From NCBI GenBank assembly GCA_038503035.1, contig JAVSML010025215.1, forward strand, positions 554,018 through 618,017: DNA of 64,000 nucleotides, written 5' to 3'. The position numbers and the translations under genes are program-made. The DNA is from Crocodylus rhombifer (taxonomy: Eukaryota > Chordata > Crocodylia > Crocodylidae). Shown in pieces: positions 46,872 through 59,040 of the stretch; position 1 is the stretch's first letter; each line of letters starts with the position of its first letter. The notes under the pieces are model-generated. The model was given only the letters and a program-made list of their open reading frames with translations, was not told the origin of the DNA and ran no database searches.

Positions 46872-47557
46872 TAGGGCTGTGTGAAGCTTCAGTTGCTGAT
46901 TCAATATGGAAGAGATTGGTGACTGAATCTCTGAATCCGAATCGAATCAGAGACCGATTCAGAGAGAATTGATGATCCAGCCATAGACACAGTTTTGTAT
47001 ATTTTTCTATGTACCTCTAGGTACCAGGCTCAGCTCAGGAACGCTGAGATGGTGAGGCATCCCATGGGAGCACGGGAGTGTCCCCTGCATGCTCCGTGGA
47101 AGACCTTCTGGGCCTGCCGTGGAGTGCGTGGGAGGGACCCCTGCCCCCTGGCTCAGCACCTGGTGTCTCCTGGGTCTGAGGGGGCACCCAGGGTCCCCCT
47201 GCAGCCAATCGCTGAGTTGGGGAAGCACAGGGTGGGGGTCCCCCACACACTTGGCAGTGGACCCAGAAGTGGACTGGAAGTACTTCCCTGCCAAGCGTGC
47301 AGGGGAACCCATGGGATGCTCCACCCACCCCACCATCTCAGCGTTCATGAGTCGTGCCTGGTACCTCGAGGTACATAGAAAAAACATATAAAGCTGTGAC
47401 TATGGCTAAATTGTTGATTCTCCGAATCAGAATTGAATCTTCAGATTCCGCTGAATTGAATCGGGACAGTGATCCGAATCAGCAAATCAAATCACTGTCC
47501 CCCGAATCAAGCCAAATCTGAATCCGAATCAAATACAGCCTGCTTCACACGGCCCTA
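46872..47557. mobile_element. Foldback hAT element (686 bp) with 8-bp TSD
   Basis: The ends TAGGGCTGTGTGAAGC and, in reverse complement, TAGGGCCGTGTGAAGC are flanked by CAGTGTAG (46864-46871) and CAGTGTAT (47558-47565). The arms continue: GATTC/GAATC-rich DNA, CCAGCCATAGACACAG versus AGCCATAGTCACAGC, then TTTTTCTATGTACCTCTAGG versus TTTTTCTATGTACCTCGAGG and ACGCTGAGATGGTG in both. So nearly the whole element is palindromic around a GC-rich centre near 47200. Both strands therefore translate to similar peptides of no meaning. Same family as 7656-8587. Confidence 0.88.
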
Positions 47558-47565
47558 CAGTGTAT

Positions 47566-49979
47566 GCCATCCAGATGAGGGCATGAAATAGCTTATTGCT
47601 ACACTATACTTAGATGAGACACAATGGCCAAAATGATTATTTTATGATCATATGGTTCTGGTTCCAGATCATTGGGATTTCAAGCTCCTTTCCCATTCAC
47701 CCCTGCATGTCCCGTGCGATCACATCACATTCCCACTGTCGCTTGATTTTTCTGTGATCAAAGCCCTTAATGCACTATATGGCACATTTAGAACTAAATA
47801 ATGCAGGAAGACCCCTGATTTACACTGACCAACTGCATTACATTACTAATTAATTAAGAACTTAAGTTTCAATCTTGTTATTTTCTAAAGTGGCTCACAT
47901 TGTGAAAATATAATTTATTAAGCATAATTTACTAGTGCAAGGCATCAGGAACCCAGTGGTACTTCCATTCTAATGCCACTTCCAAGAAAACTGCTTAAAA
48001 GCACTGAAAAAGACTCTGGTGGTGTTTTCCTGCTATGAAATAATGCCAAGATAATTGTTCAGTGCCACTTCATATGCTGAACTACAGCAGGAGAATGGTG
48101 CGTCTAGATGGGAGACTTAAAATCCAAAACAAAATACATGACTGAAAGAAATACATGCTGTATATTACAGTGTCATACCTACTAGATATGTAAGAGTCCT
48201 TTTAGTTCATCTCAGAAAGCTAAATTAGTCTCTACTGTTTCTTTATTAGTGTATTGCCTAGGATAAATCTAAATGTTCCAAATGAGAGGGCTGCTACAAC
48301 TTCCCTGCAGAATTAATTCTATGGTATTAGAGATCTGTCAGATATTCCTGGTATTCAGTCTCTATTTTCATTTTTTCTTATATATTGTATAAAAAAAAGC
48401 GGCATATAGCAAAGCAGTTTTTCTTTCCTCTTATTTATTTCCTCTTTTTTTATGCCATTTTCCTTTAGAGACATGATTCATTCTGATTTAAACACTGAAC
48501 CAAAATATCTGAAAGTAAACACCAATTTTCATGCACAGCTTCAATGGCAGTTTATTTTTCTTCCATTTTTTTTTTTCATTCAATCTAATTATTGTGCACT
48601 TGAAAGACTTTAGAAAAAGCACAGGCGGTGAGGGAACAGAAGAAACAGATCAGATGGTAGTACTTTAAGATATGTAGTAAGGCATAATTACCCGATGTGG
48701 TGGTCACCAGATTAGGTCTCAGGAGATTGGGTTTAATTCCAGATTTTTGCATCAGATTTCATGTGCGACTGCGGACAAAGAGACAGTGTTGAGAAATACA
48801 GAGATGTCTGGCAATCACTCAGAAATAACCATCCTTTCTAAGGTGCTTTTTTCCACATTCTGAGAATCGAGAATCATTAATGTAACTTGTAAACATTTTT
48901 ACTGCGGTACATTCACACTTATGTTGTTGTCCAGGAAAATCTATATTCATAAAAATATATGTAGTCAAATTCGACAAGAATTGAAAACTAGTTTTTATTT
49001 CTGTTTTTTGCCAAAGATGTACAAGCTAGGTAGTCATGATCACACCCAGAAATAAGAGATCTGCAGTGTGGCTTTAAAAAAAGAGTTTTCCTCTATCTGA
49101 GATTACTTGGGCGAACAGTCAAGGACATCATGTCCAGAACTCCAGTCCACTTTCATTAAGCAGGTTCCATAAAGAGTAGTTATGTGTCTGCACTGGAAAT
49201 GAAATGACAGTTGACCCAAGGTGTCAGAAATGCATTTTCAAGTGGCTTGCAAACTGCTTTTATACCTGACTCTCTTCAAATATCACCTAAATGGCAGAGA
49301 GAGTCTATAGCCATGCTCTGATAAACTTGCTTTAGCAGGTTGTGTGTGTATGTTCCTAGTAATTGAGGCCACATTGTCAGATGAAAATGCAACAGGAGCC
49401 TCATACCTTTTTTATAACTCATTAAATAGTCCCACATTTCCTTGCCAGTCCCTAGGCATTTTTCAGAAAAAAAAAATCCTACTAAAATGACCAGTAGTTT
49501 GACATTACCACGGTCTGAGTTCTGATCAGGTTCTACAGAGCTCAGTAACTCTTGACACATCCCATCCACTTACAGACTGGTATTTCAGTCCCAGCACACC
49601 ACACACAATGCAGCTGCCGTTCAACATCTTGCCTTATTCACAATTTTACAATCCATACACGCTTTCTTAATAAACTTAATAATGCCATCTGCCCAGAAAA
49701 GTGACTAACTGTATTGTACCAAATGCTTTTTCTGAGGTAAGAGGATGATGCTGTTAGATCCAGAGTGCTGCCATTCTCATGGGTACTCATAAGTTCTGGG
49801 TGAAGTGATGTGCATGTGTTGACTGTTTGTATGCATGCTGCTCATAGGCTATTATGACCCAGTCTGCAATGTGTCTGCTGCTTCACTGTTGGAGGGTCAC
49901 ATCAATTATTCTTACATTTATTTAGGTAAGGTTGTCCACCTCTTGCAGCACCTTATGACCTCCTTTTAACAGAAGCCCC
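47566..49979. other. AT-rich DNA without recognised features
   Basis: Unique-looking, with T- and A-runs near 48390, 48570 and 49470. A 97-codon minus frame (49276-49569) has no recognised domain. Confidence 0.45.
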
Positions 49980-50800
49980 CCTAACCTGTGTTACTAAGTG
50001 CAGGGTAAAGGCTGCAGTGAGACGGACTAAAGAGTTGTAAGCTTGCTTGAAGAGAGGCAGGCTGCCAGATGCAGGCCTTGGAGAGGCAGACTCCAGACCA
50101 ATACGCCTTCTAATTAGTAATGAGGAACTTCTGTGCCCTATTAGAGAAGGAGAACCTGGTGACCTATCAGAAAGGAGATATTCACAGAGCTCCTAGGCTG
50201 AGAAGTCAGACTGGTGCAGACTAGGCTTGGGGAAGGAGCTTCACTGGAATAGAGAGAGACCATCAGCAAGCTAAGTTTATGCTTTGTTTTTTGGGGTTTG
50301 TGTTGTCGGGAAGCATGGGAGTGGCTTTTAGGGAGAAGGGAGGCCAGTCAGGGTGCCTGGGGAAAGGCACTGGCACTTTGGGCTTTGTTAAGTGAGTTAA
50401 GGGAGACTGAGACCCTGGGGCCCAGAGAAACATCCTTAACGAAGGACAGCTCCAGAGACCCCAGGACTCTGTGGCAGCTGGCCACTAGAGGCCACCCGCC
50501 TAGAATTAGAGTTAAAAGACTGCACCAGGGTGAGGTGGCCCGTCGATGAGCAGGATGAAGTGAAGCAGAATACCCTCTGGTATTCTGATAAAAGCCTCCC
50601 AATTTGTATCATAGGTGTGGCAAGCAAGAAAAGGGCAGTATCCTGGTGGCAGCCAGAGTGAGAAATGGGGTTAAGGGGCCACCAAAGTGCATTACAGCTG
50701 CCTTCAGAGGCAGGGTCCTGTGGTACCATATTGGGCTGTGGGTTCACTTCACCATGACAAGAGCCACTTTTACAAAGAGGTTTCTTTATTAACACCAGCA
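49980..50800 (+). repeat. LTR-like repeat segment
   Basis: GGCAGCTGGCCACTAGAGGC, GGTGTGGCAAGCAAGAAAAG, GGCAGTATCCTGGTGGCAGC and GGGGCCACCAAAGTGCATTA are phrases I associate with Gypsy-type LTR regions of turtles and crocodilians. No gag, protease or integrase frame is visible, so this would be a solo LTR or fragment. Terminal TG...CA ends not established. Confidence 0.4.
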
Positions 50801-51945
50801 GTATCCAGACACACAACCATCAGACTCTCTCCCTCCAACTCTGTCCAACTCAATCCAGTTCTTAAAGGCATATATTTGTGCACGCATTCATTTGGACAGT
50901 ATCCTGATGGCAGAACTGACCTGAGTTGGTACTTTTGCCTTGGCTGTATCAGTGACAGGATTCAGGCTGCTAGCAGAGAGAGGAGAACAAATAACTAGTA
51001 AGTTCTGAACCATTTGGCCTCCACCAGTTGCTAGCTAACATTTTCTCTCTTTCAGGAATAGTTCTACATCATATTTCTTTACTTCTCCTTAATGGCAAAA
51101 TATAAGGGCCAGCTGTTTCATTGCCTTCCACTTTGTCATTTATACCAGGGCAAAGTGCTATAAATACCGGTTGTCTGATTTGGTAACAAACTTATGCTCC
51201 TTACAGTAGCCTAAAGTGATTATGCAAAGGACAGTAAAAAACTGGATGCTGTGTATCTGTCAGGACTGCACATACTTGCTGCTGTACAGAATGGGTAAAT
51301 TATTCAAAAGATCTGAAGTCACTAAGTCTGATTAAACCCACACATGAAAAGTGAGTTGAATTTAACCAGCACTAAGAGGAATCAATGGGCATTTAGGTAC
51401 TTACACTTGATAGAGACATCTAAAACCCTTTGTGGGTATGACCCTGAAAGTCAGTTTAGCAGAATTAAGACCTATTTAGTAAATGGGAAAAAAGGGGAAA
51501 AAAAGAAGATAAGAACATATTCCAAATATTATATCATTTAAATATTGTAAAGGAGAGACTTTATTCTGACATTAAATCTGCCATGGCACATAAAAAAAAA
51601 GAAACCTCATGATTTAGGAAGATAAGATTTTGAAAGTAAGTGAACAGAAATTATAAAGCAACAGTGTGCCTTAATGTGTCAGGCTAATAAAGAGTGACCA
51701 ACCACAATAAGAAACTTGATTTCCTGCAGCACAGTAAGTCCCTAGGAGTCAAGAGTTGCAGAACACATTGGTCAAATAAATGACTCTATAAATGTAAAAA
51801 AATTCTGGAGGAGAAAAGCTCTGGTAAAAATAAGAGCTGCAAGAGCTTTAAAAATTGGAACCTGGTGAGCAAATAAACTTACTGCAGCATGTTTTTTTTT
51901 CTTTTAAATTAAAAAGCCATCCAAACAATTTATTAGACCTCAGGA
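50801..51945. other. AT-rich DNA without recognised features
   Basis: No supported gene; A-rich stretches near 51490 and 51590. Confidence 0.45.
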
Positions 51946-53350
51946 AAGCTTTTTTGATGGACTTGCTCCCATGCGGGGAGACCAGTGGATATGATGTACC
52001 TTGATTTTAGCAAAGCTTTTGATATAGTCTCCCACAACATTCTTGCAGGCAAGCTAAGGAAGTGTGGGCTGAATGAATGGATTATAAGGTGGATAGAAAA
52101 CTGGCTGGAACATCAGGCTCAGAGGGTAGTAATCAATGGCTGATGTCTGTTTGGCAGCTGGTATGAAGTGGAGTGCCCCAGGGGTCAGTCCTGGGAATGG
52201 TTTTGTTCAATGTCTTCGTCAGCGATCTGGAAGATGGTATGGAGTGAACCCTCAGCAAGTCTGAAGATGACACCAAGTTGGGGGAGTAGTAGATGTGCTT
52301 TGGGGTAGGGCTAGGATTCAGAGTGACCTAGACAAATTGGAGGCTTGAGCCAAAAGGAATTTCATGAGATTCAACAAGGACACTCCAGATGTGGCCTCAC
52401 CAGTGCTGAATAGAGGGGAATAATCACTTCCCTTGACCTGCTGGCAACACTCCTACTGATGCAGCCCAGTTAGTTTTCTTGGCAACAAGCACACACTGCT
52501 GGCTCATATTCAGTTTATTGTCCACTATAACTCCCAGGTCCCTTTCTGCAGAGCTGCTGCCTAGCCAGTCAGCCCCCAGCCTGGACTGGTGCATGGGATT
52601 GTTCCATCCTAAATTCAGGACTTTGCATTTATCCTTGTGGAACCTCATGAGATTCCTTTTGGCCCAATCCTCCAATTTGTCTAGGTCACTCTGAATCCTA
52701 GCCTTGCCCTTATGTCCCCCAGCCCCCTCACCATTTTTGTCACCTTCCGCAGGTTATGCAGTTACAAGTGGGGAGCAAGCAATCTTTGTGCTTGTAAGAA
52801 GGAGGTGTTCCAGCCTGTGAGGCCCCATCTGGAGTACTGTGTTCAGTTTTGGGGCCCCACTACAGAAAGCATGTGGACAAATTGGAGAGTTCAGTGGAGG
52901 GCAACAAAAATGGTGAGGGGACTAAGGGACATGATTTATGAGGAAAGACTGAGGAAACTGGGGCTTATTTAGTCTAGGGAAAAGGAGACTGAGAGGGGAT
53001 TTAATTACACCCTTCAGCTACCTGAAGCGGGGGTCAAAAGAGGATGGAACTAGACTGTTCTGAGTGGTGGCAGATGACAGAACAAAGAGCAACTGTCTCA
53101 AGTTGCAGAAAGGGAAGTTTAGGTTAGATATTAGGAATAATGTTCTTAGTAGGAATGTAATAAAACACTGGAACAAGTTACCCAGAGAGGTTGTGAAATC
53201 TCCATCCTTGGAGGTTTTTAAGACCTGGCTAGACAAAACCTTGGCTGGGATGATCTAGTTGGGGATGGTCCTGCCTTGAGCAGGGGGTTGGACTAGATGA
53301 CCTCCTGAGGTCCCTTCCAACTTCTAATTTTCTCTAATTCTCTGATTCTA
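51946..53350 (+). mobile_element. CR1 LINE, RT to 3' end, internally rearranged
   Basis: The + strand shows MMYLDFSKAFDIVSHNI (51991-52040), GLNEWIIRWIENWLEHQAQR, a frameshifted PxGSVLG block, FNVFVSDLEDGME and a damaged catalytic block reading SEDD (52260-52271). It then reaches [11 protein letters not shown] and MRFNKD. At 52381 the strand flips: to about 52760 the CR1 text is antisense (minus strand [45 protein letters not shown]). After that the + orientation resumes with VRPHLEYCVQFWGP, KMVRGLRDMIYEERLRKLGL, NVIKHWNKLPREVVKSPSLE and a 3' end with TTCTCTGATTCTATG. Stops and shifts make it dead. Confidence 0.9.
52381..52760 (-). repeat. Inverted internal segment of the CR1 copy
   Basis: This block encodes, on the minus strand, the CR1 region just after the RT catalytic core, overlapping the last part of the + strand text before 52380 (both contain the DLDKLE / AKRN(L/F)MRF(H/N)KD region). 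The minus strand also has KMVRGLGD immediately before DLDKLE, although that motif normally lies downstream. So this is more than a simple flip; two CR1 copies or a twin-priming-like event may be involved. Confidence 0.75.
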
Positions 53351-55207
53351 TGCCCTATGTTCAGCAACAAGTACTGTTGAAATTTAGACACTCCAGGTGA
53401 TTGATTTCTGTCTTTTTTGTGGGGGGGCCACAGGGGAACTGGTGAGTCATGCTAAGTTGCATTATTGCGTATAAAGTTGATACACGAGCCAATTCAAGTT
53501 GAAATAATTAAATTAGGGGTCTTTATTGTGTGTGGGACTTGAGAGACAAATTTGAATTGTTACTCAAGCAGTGAAGACCACATTAATCATGTGAAGGCCC
53601 AACTGCATTGTGTTTCCAAGAAGACTAGAGTAGTCAGGGAAAGGGTGCCAGACTGGCTGAACTGGCCTTTTTTGGACAGATTTTAAGTCATTTCTTCACT
53701 GTATCTGAAAGATCTTCTTTGTCAACAAACACTGTTGAAGTTAGCCAAGTATCTCAAGACACAGAAAAATTTAGCTTTCAGTTTTGCCCCATGAGCTACA
53801 GTACATTTTTGCAACCCAAACTTGCCTTCCGTTGGAGGCTGAGGTTTCCTAAACCATTTAAGTCAAGGCTGTTCAACTTATGACCTCCAGGCTCCTGCCC
53901 TGGCCCCTTCCTGGGCAGGAGGGAGACAAGGGTTCCACTGAGCTGGAGGGCTGGGGAGTCCCCGCGCCCTACAGGGTAGGGAGGAAGCATCTTCTCAGCT
54001 GCACAGAAGTCAACAGCCCTGACTTAAGTGATTGAGTGCCTGCCCCATTGTAATTGGGACTTGTGCTTTGAATTTATGCCACTCTGATAATAGTATGTCC
54101 CAACCCAGATGCTCTGATAACATTTTGACCACACATTCCTGCTCATATACTCCAACCCATAAATGCAGTATTGAGACCACTCCAGCTACATCCTCTGGTG
54201 GTTGTTTTTGAGACCTCAGTCTCTGACATAAGAGCTACTGCTGAAGATAACCCTAAGGCCTCACTGGCACACTACAGTTATGGTGGTAAACATGTCCTTA
54301 GTCCCCTAGGAACTTTGGAAAATCCCATCCAGGCTTGCTAAATCTTGAAAATAGGGCTGATAAAAACATTTCCAATAGAACAATTGCTGTTAGGAAACAT
54401 CAGCTTTTAGTAAGCAAAAACTGTCACTGACACATGTTCATTTCAACAAAATGTTATTTCAAACTTTTGGTGTGTTTGTTTGGAAAGGAGTATTTTGATT
54501 TTACCATTTAAATCCACTTTTTATTTCATTTCAAACTTTTAATAAATATTTTATACAATGCCTTAGGAGCCAAAATTAGGACAAAACATTGCAACCCAAA
54601 TGAAACTAGATTTTCTTTTCTTCTGGAATTTGGTTTTCATTCCATTTCTGAACAGGAAAAATAACTTGGATGCCCACTTAAAACAAAAACTCTAGTTCCC
54701 AATCAGCATTTACCCCACATCAGTTTTCAATCTTTTTCTGCTACAGTTTTTAGCAAAGTTCCTCATTTTTGAACATGTCACACATTGTAAAGACCATTGT
54801 CATGCATTTGGACTTTGGCAGGCTGGGAACAATGTAGATTTCTGTGTTTTTTGACATTTTTACATACCTCACTGCTGCTGACAGGAAAAGCTAGAGGGGA
54901 ATGAGCAGCTGTTCCAAACTGGAAAAAGGCTACGGAGAAGTTCTATCTGGTCTCACCAATACTGGTTTAATGTTGAGGCTATTGCTTTATTACACGCAAC
55001 CCTGGTAATGAAGGTTTTTTCAGTAAGTTTCAGTGGAATGTTTGAAATTTTACTCAGTGTTTTATTCTCAACCCCATTGTTTAAAGTTCTCACAGGTTTA
55101 GGTCCCTGGGTTTTAAAGAAACAAACCAAAGGGAGCAGAGGGAAGTTGATTTGCTTAACGGTGTGGAAGAAGCTAGAATGGCAGGACTAGCATTTGGCAG
55201 GCAAGGC
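53351..55207. other. AT-rich DNA without recognised features
   Basis: No gene or repeat terminus supported. Confidence 0.45.
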
Positions 55208-55280
55208 TGTTTGGGTGCATCTGATATCTTTTATTAGACCAAATTAAATAGTTGGAAAAAAATTTGTTAAGCAAGGACGA
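55208..55280 (+). repeat. Copy of the 42.1 kb interspersed repeat (fragment)
   Basis: TGATATCTTTTATTAGACCA followed by AATAGTTGGAAAAAA and TTGTTAAGC matches the ATTAGACCAACTAGTTG block and the following A/T run of the 42.1 kb copy. Confidence 0.55.
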
Positions 55281-55726
55281 GCTTTATTGATATGAGAAAT
55301 CTCCTAATATCACATCTGGGCACACAGCCTCTTAATCTTTCTGAACATCTAGTATCTTGCTCTAAGCACTATCCACATATAATATATGTGGCATCTGACT
55401 CACTGATGGCTAGAAAATGTTATTTTCACCAGCTGGAGCTCCTTCCCTGATTCTCCATCCACAGTTCCAATGTCAGTAGGCCATAACAGAGAGAAAACCC
55501 TTAAAATCTTTTGTCTTCTCTCTATTTGGAAAACTGTGGTTCATTTCCTCTCCTGCTTTTCCAGAACATGTAAGTGATTGTTTCAAGTCAGAGGGGCTCA
55601 AATAAGTAAGGAGTTCATAAAACCATCACATCTTGAAACAAGTAGATACAGTAAAGGAATAGGGATACGGAAGGTAGGAACCCAGAGGATGCTGAAGAGG
55701 AAACTGCTCAGTGACAGGTAATGATG
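55281..55726. other. Nothing recognised
   Basis: Unique-looking DNA without supported genes. Confidence 0.4.
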
Positions 55727-55734
55727 GGTTACAT

Positions 55735-56227
55735 CAGGGGCAGGCAAAATCCAGGTGGGCCAGGCTGGGCCTGTGGCAGACTCCATTTCCCAGCAGCCTC
55801 TGCCTACATCGCTCCAGCCAATTTCCCTGGAGACCCTAGGAGTGATGGCCATGACAGCCTGGGGCCAGTGTCTATATGGAGACTGGTCCAAGGGGCACTG
55901 GTAGGGTGTGTGGCTGGCTGGGGAGCTGGTCTCGCAATGGGGCCAGGATCTTGCAGCAGTTGACAACACACGCCAGGGCTGGGGCAGAGCCACAATCCGC
56001 TGCTCTAGCCCGTGCTGTCACCCCCAGAGGGTCCCAGCCCCGGAGCAGCTCTTCATCCAGCTGTATGCCCTGCTTGGGCTGGCCTGTATGGATACCTCAG
56101 CCGCTGTGCTGTTGTGGCCCTACCACTCCCGTGGTCTCCGTGGAGGCCTGCCTGAGCGATGCAGGCAGAGGCTGCTCAGAAATGGGAGCAGAGCTGCCAG
56201 CCGGATCCACCATTTTGCCCACCCTGT
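55735..56227. mobile_element. Non-autonomous hAT element (493 bp), perfect 8-bp TSD
   Basis: GGTTACAT flanks the element on both sides (55727-55734 and 56228-56235). The ends CAGGGGCAGGCAAAATCC and, in reverse complement, CAGGGTGGGCAAAATGG are hAT-type termini. The right end may carry one extra T, depending on which base is assigned to the duplication. The subterminal regions repeat GGGCCAGGCTGGGCC/GGGCTGGCC and GCAGAGGCTGCT/CAGCAGCCTCTGC words and pair. No transposase. Confidence 0.83.
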
Positions 56228-56235
56228 GGTTACAT

Positions 56236-58243
56236 AAATCCTGCCAATGGAGGGAAGTCATGAGGAAAAGGACTGCCAGGGTTCAGAAAACAAACAAACC
56301 CTTTTTCTGCATGTTGGAGCCCTCAAGCTAAAAAATAATGGGATAAAAGCCTGACGTGATGGAGCCAGAGATGCCAGTTCAGTGAAAGGGAGAGCACAGT
56401 GCAATGCAGAGACACTTAAGCTAGCCCTGAACCTGCTATATTGGGTATCAGAAGCCGTATGGGCACCTTAGCAAGCAGGTCCGTGCATGCTAATTTATCA
56501 TGCTGAGAAAGAAAGAAGCACCCTGATAATCAGGAAAACTCCAGTGCATAGCAACCCACAGTAACACAGCTATACTATTTTTGATACCAAGCCTAGTTCA
56601 TTTAGCGGTAGCTTGGGCATCTACACAGTGCTGCATAGACATACTGAAAGTATCACTAATAAGGCACTCCTCAGACAGTTTTCCTTTACAGCCTCTTCCT
56701 AGATGTTGAAGGTGGTTGTACCTCTTTGGGACTAGATATAGTTTCTAAACAAGACAGCAATGAGTAAAATGGTCTAAATAAAAAAAATGCAGTGTATTAG
56801 ATTTAGAAAGAGATCAGATCAGAATAATAGGGAAAAAAAATTGAGTTGAATCTCTACTTTGACACAGACTTCCTGTATGAACTTGAGCAAGTCAATTATG
56901 AGAGAGTTTCCTGCAGTGTTAAGCTTCTGCTGAGCACCATGGGGGGCTGTCAGGGAAGTGGGCTTTCAGATTGGATGATCAAAAAAATTCAAGTATAGTG
57001 TTCACCCATCGGGAAATGGATTTGTGACAAAAATGGAAAAGAGATTGATGTTGGTGGAATTTTTCAATGGGGAAAATCTAAATGATTTCATCTCTGCATC
57101 TACATAAGCACTATGGTGCTCCATGGGACTTGTAATTCCTGGTCCTAGATGCTCCCATAATGCCCTATTGGCCCAGATTCCTGCCCAGAGGACACTTCCT
57201 GTGGCATGGTATGGTTCAGTAATATAACTAGGGTTGGGCATGTGGGGCATCAGCCAGGGTGCTGATTTAAAGGGGCTGTAAGATTGGTGGCCTCTGCTAC
57301 CACCACCACTTAGGACACAAAAACTACTTGTTAATAACTGTGGTCTCTCTCGGCTATGTATCATTAAACACCTATGCTTCAACATTTCCTAACATTTTTT
57401 TTTCCAAACTTTTCTATCCATGACCTGTAAACAGTCTCATTAAATACCAGCTTTGCATCCAGATTCAGGATTGAAACAAATGATCTCCATCATTTAGGAC
57501 ATTTTTTTAAAATGAGCTTTACCCAAGCCCCAGCCTCAGCACAGACTAGAGCAGGTCAAAGACAGATCAGGACAGAAAATCCACCTGAGAGCCTCAAGAG
57601 CATCTCTGTGCTAGCACTCAGCCAACACTTCACCTTAGGTTCCGTTACAGTAAATAAAACAAAACCATATGTTGCCAGATTATACCTTCTTTTTCCCCTA
57701 TCAGGATTATACCTTTTCCCACTCTGTCAGAAGAGCAACCTTAACTTCTTGTCTCATCCTTTTTCCTATACCTGAGCTGAAGCCCTGATAAAGTTTCTTT
57801 TGCCTGCTTCTGATTTTATCTATCATACTAGAAAAATTCTCCTTAAAATGATACTTCCATGAGTTTTTCACTGAACATCTGTTGTCTGCTTTCCAAATTC
57901 AATCAGGACTGTATCTGTTGTTTTTTACAAACACTATCTACTCCCATTTTTTCTCTTCCAAATTTGGATTTATTTATACCAGATATTCATCCGTCCAAGT
58001 GAGCATTTACCTTTTATTGTTTCCTAGCTGCCAGACTTATCTATGTTAATTGTCCTGGCTGGTGATGTTAGATTGAGTCAAGCTCATGCTGCTTTTAAAG
58101 AGACAGGGCTTATGCAATTCTTATGACTCATTCTTCATATTGCTTCAACTCCCTACCAAATGTGAACCATAGATAGATTAATTTATCCCCTTGGAACAGT
58201 CAGATTTGGGGTGAAAGCCAATTTAGATGTATGTTGTTACATG
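56236..58243. other. AT-rich DNA without recognised features
   Basis: No supported gene or repeat termini. Confidence 0.45.
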
Positions 58244-58880
58244 ATTTCTAATATAATAAGGGGCTTAGTCCGTCTGTCTGTCCATAATGCTCTTGGAGTG
58301 CTTTCACTGGTTACTGAAAAAAACAATCAGAGTTTTCCAAGAGTGTTATGGACAGGAAGTGGCAGCGACAGTGCAGCGGATTGCCGCCATAATGATGGGA
58401 TGGAGCAGGGGGATGAGGCCAGCGCTGCTGGCCTTGCCTCCCTTGCCCCCCAGCCTTACTCCCTGTGGGCGGTGGAAATGGAGGGGATGGAGCAAGGGGG
58501 TGAGGCCAGCACCACTGGCATCCCCCCACTCCTCAGAGGCAGCCACTCCTCAGAGGCAGTGGACCCGGGACAGAGCAGGGGGCGAGGCCAGCACTGCAGG
58601 CCTCACATCTTCCCAGGTCCTGGTCTTCCTAGGTGTGGAGTGCTGCCACATGGCGGGGACAAAGGGGGTGGAGCCAGCAACCCTTCTCCATCCATGCCAG
58701 CGTGACAGCACTTCACTGCCTCTGAGGAGTAGGGCCTGGGGGGGCGGCCAGACCAGTGGTGCTGGAGGTGGCGGTAGCATGGGGTGGTGGCAGAGGGGGA
58801 TGGAGGGGAAAGCTTCCCTCCCCCCACTCCTGAGAGATGGTGACTGTACTGGGGGGGAGGATTCTTGATGGGCAGTTCGC
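58244..58880 (+). mobile_element. Helitron-like non-autonomous element (candidate)
   Basis: The left start TCTAATATAATAAGGGG and the right end GCAGTTCGCTAG followed by T fit the TC...CTAG pattern of Helitrons, which leave no terminal inverted repeats or duplication. Near the left, CTGTCCATAATGCTCTTGG (58278 on) pairs with CCAAGAGTGTTATGGACAG (58337 on). The core has diverged repeats of GGAGCAGGGGG-TGAGGCCAGC and a 17-bp exact tandem repeat at 58526-58559. The 3' hairpin expected just before CTAG is weak, and the host A/T insertion site is not clean. Confidence 0.4.
58526..58559. repeat. 17-bp exact tandem duplication
   Basis: CCACTCCTCAGAGGCAG occurs twice in a row (58526-58542, 58543-58559). 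Confidence 0.95.
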
Positions 58881-59040
58881 TAGTTTTTAATAATATAAAC
58901 CAAAGAAAGCAAGTGAGTTTGACTGTATTCAGCTTGTGTAGATGAGCACAATCATCTTCCAAAAGAGGCAGAGAAGTGGCCCTTTCCCTGTCTTTATCGC
59001 AAGATTTTGGGTGAATAAAGTGTACATAATAGTAAACAAT

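Noticed and set aside
49276..49569. 97-codon minus frame as an exon or pseudogene
   Set aside because: No family motif recognised and no convincing splice pair at its edges.
58287..58868. 193-codon + frame
   Set aside because: Lies in the GC-rich core of the Helitron-like element; overlapping long frames on both strands and no domain.
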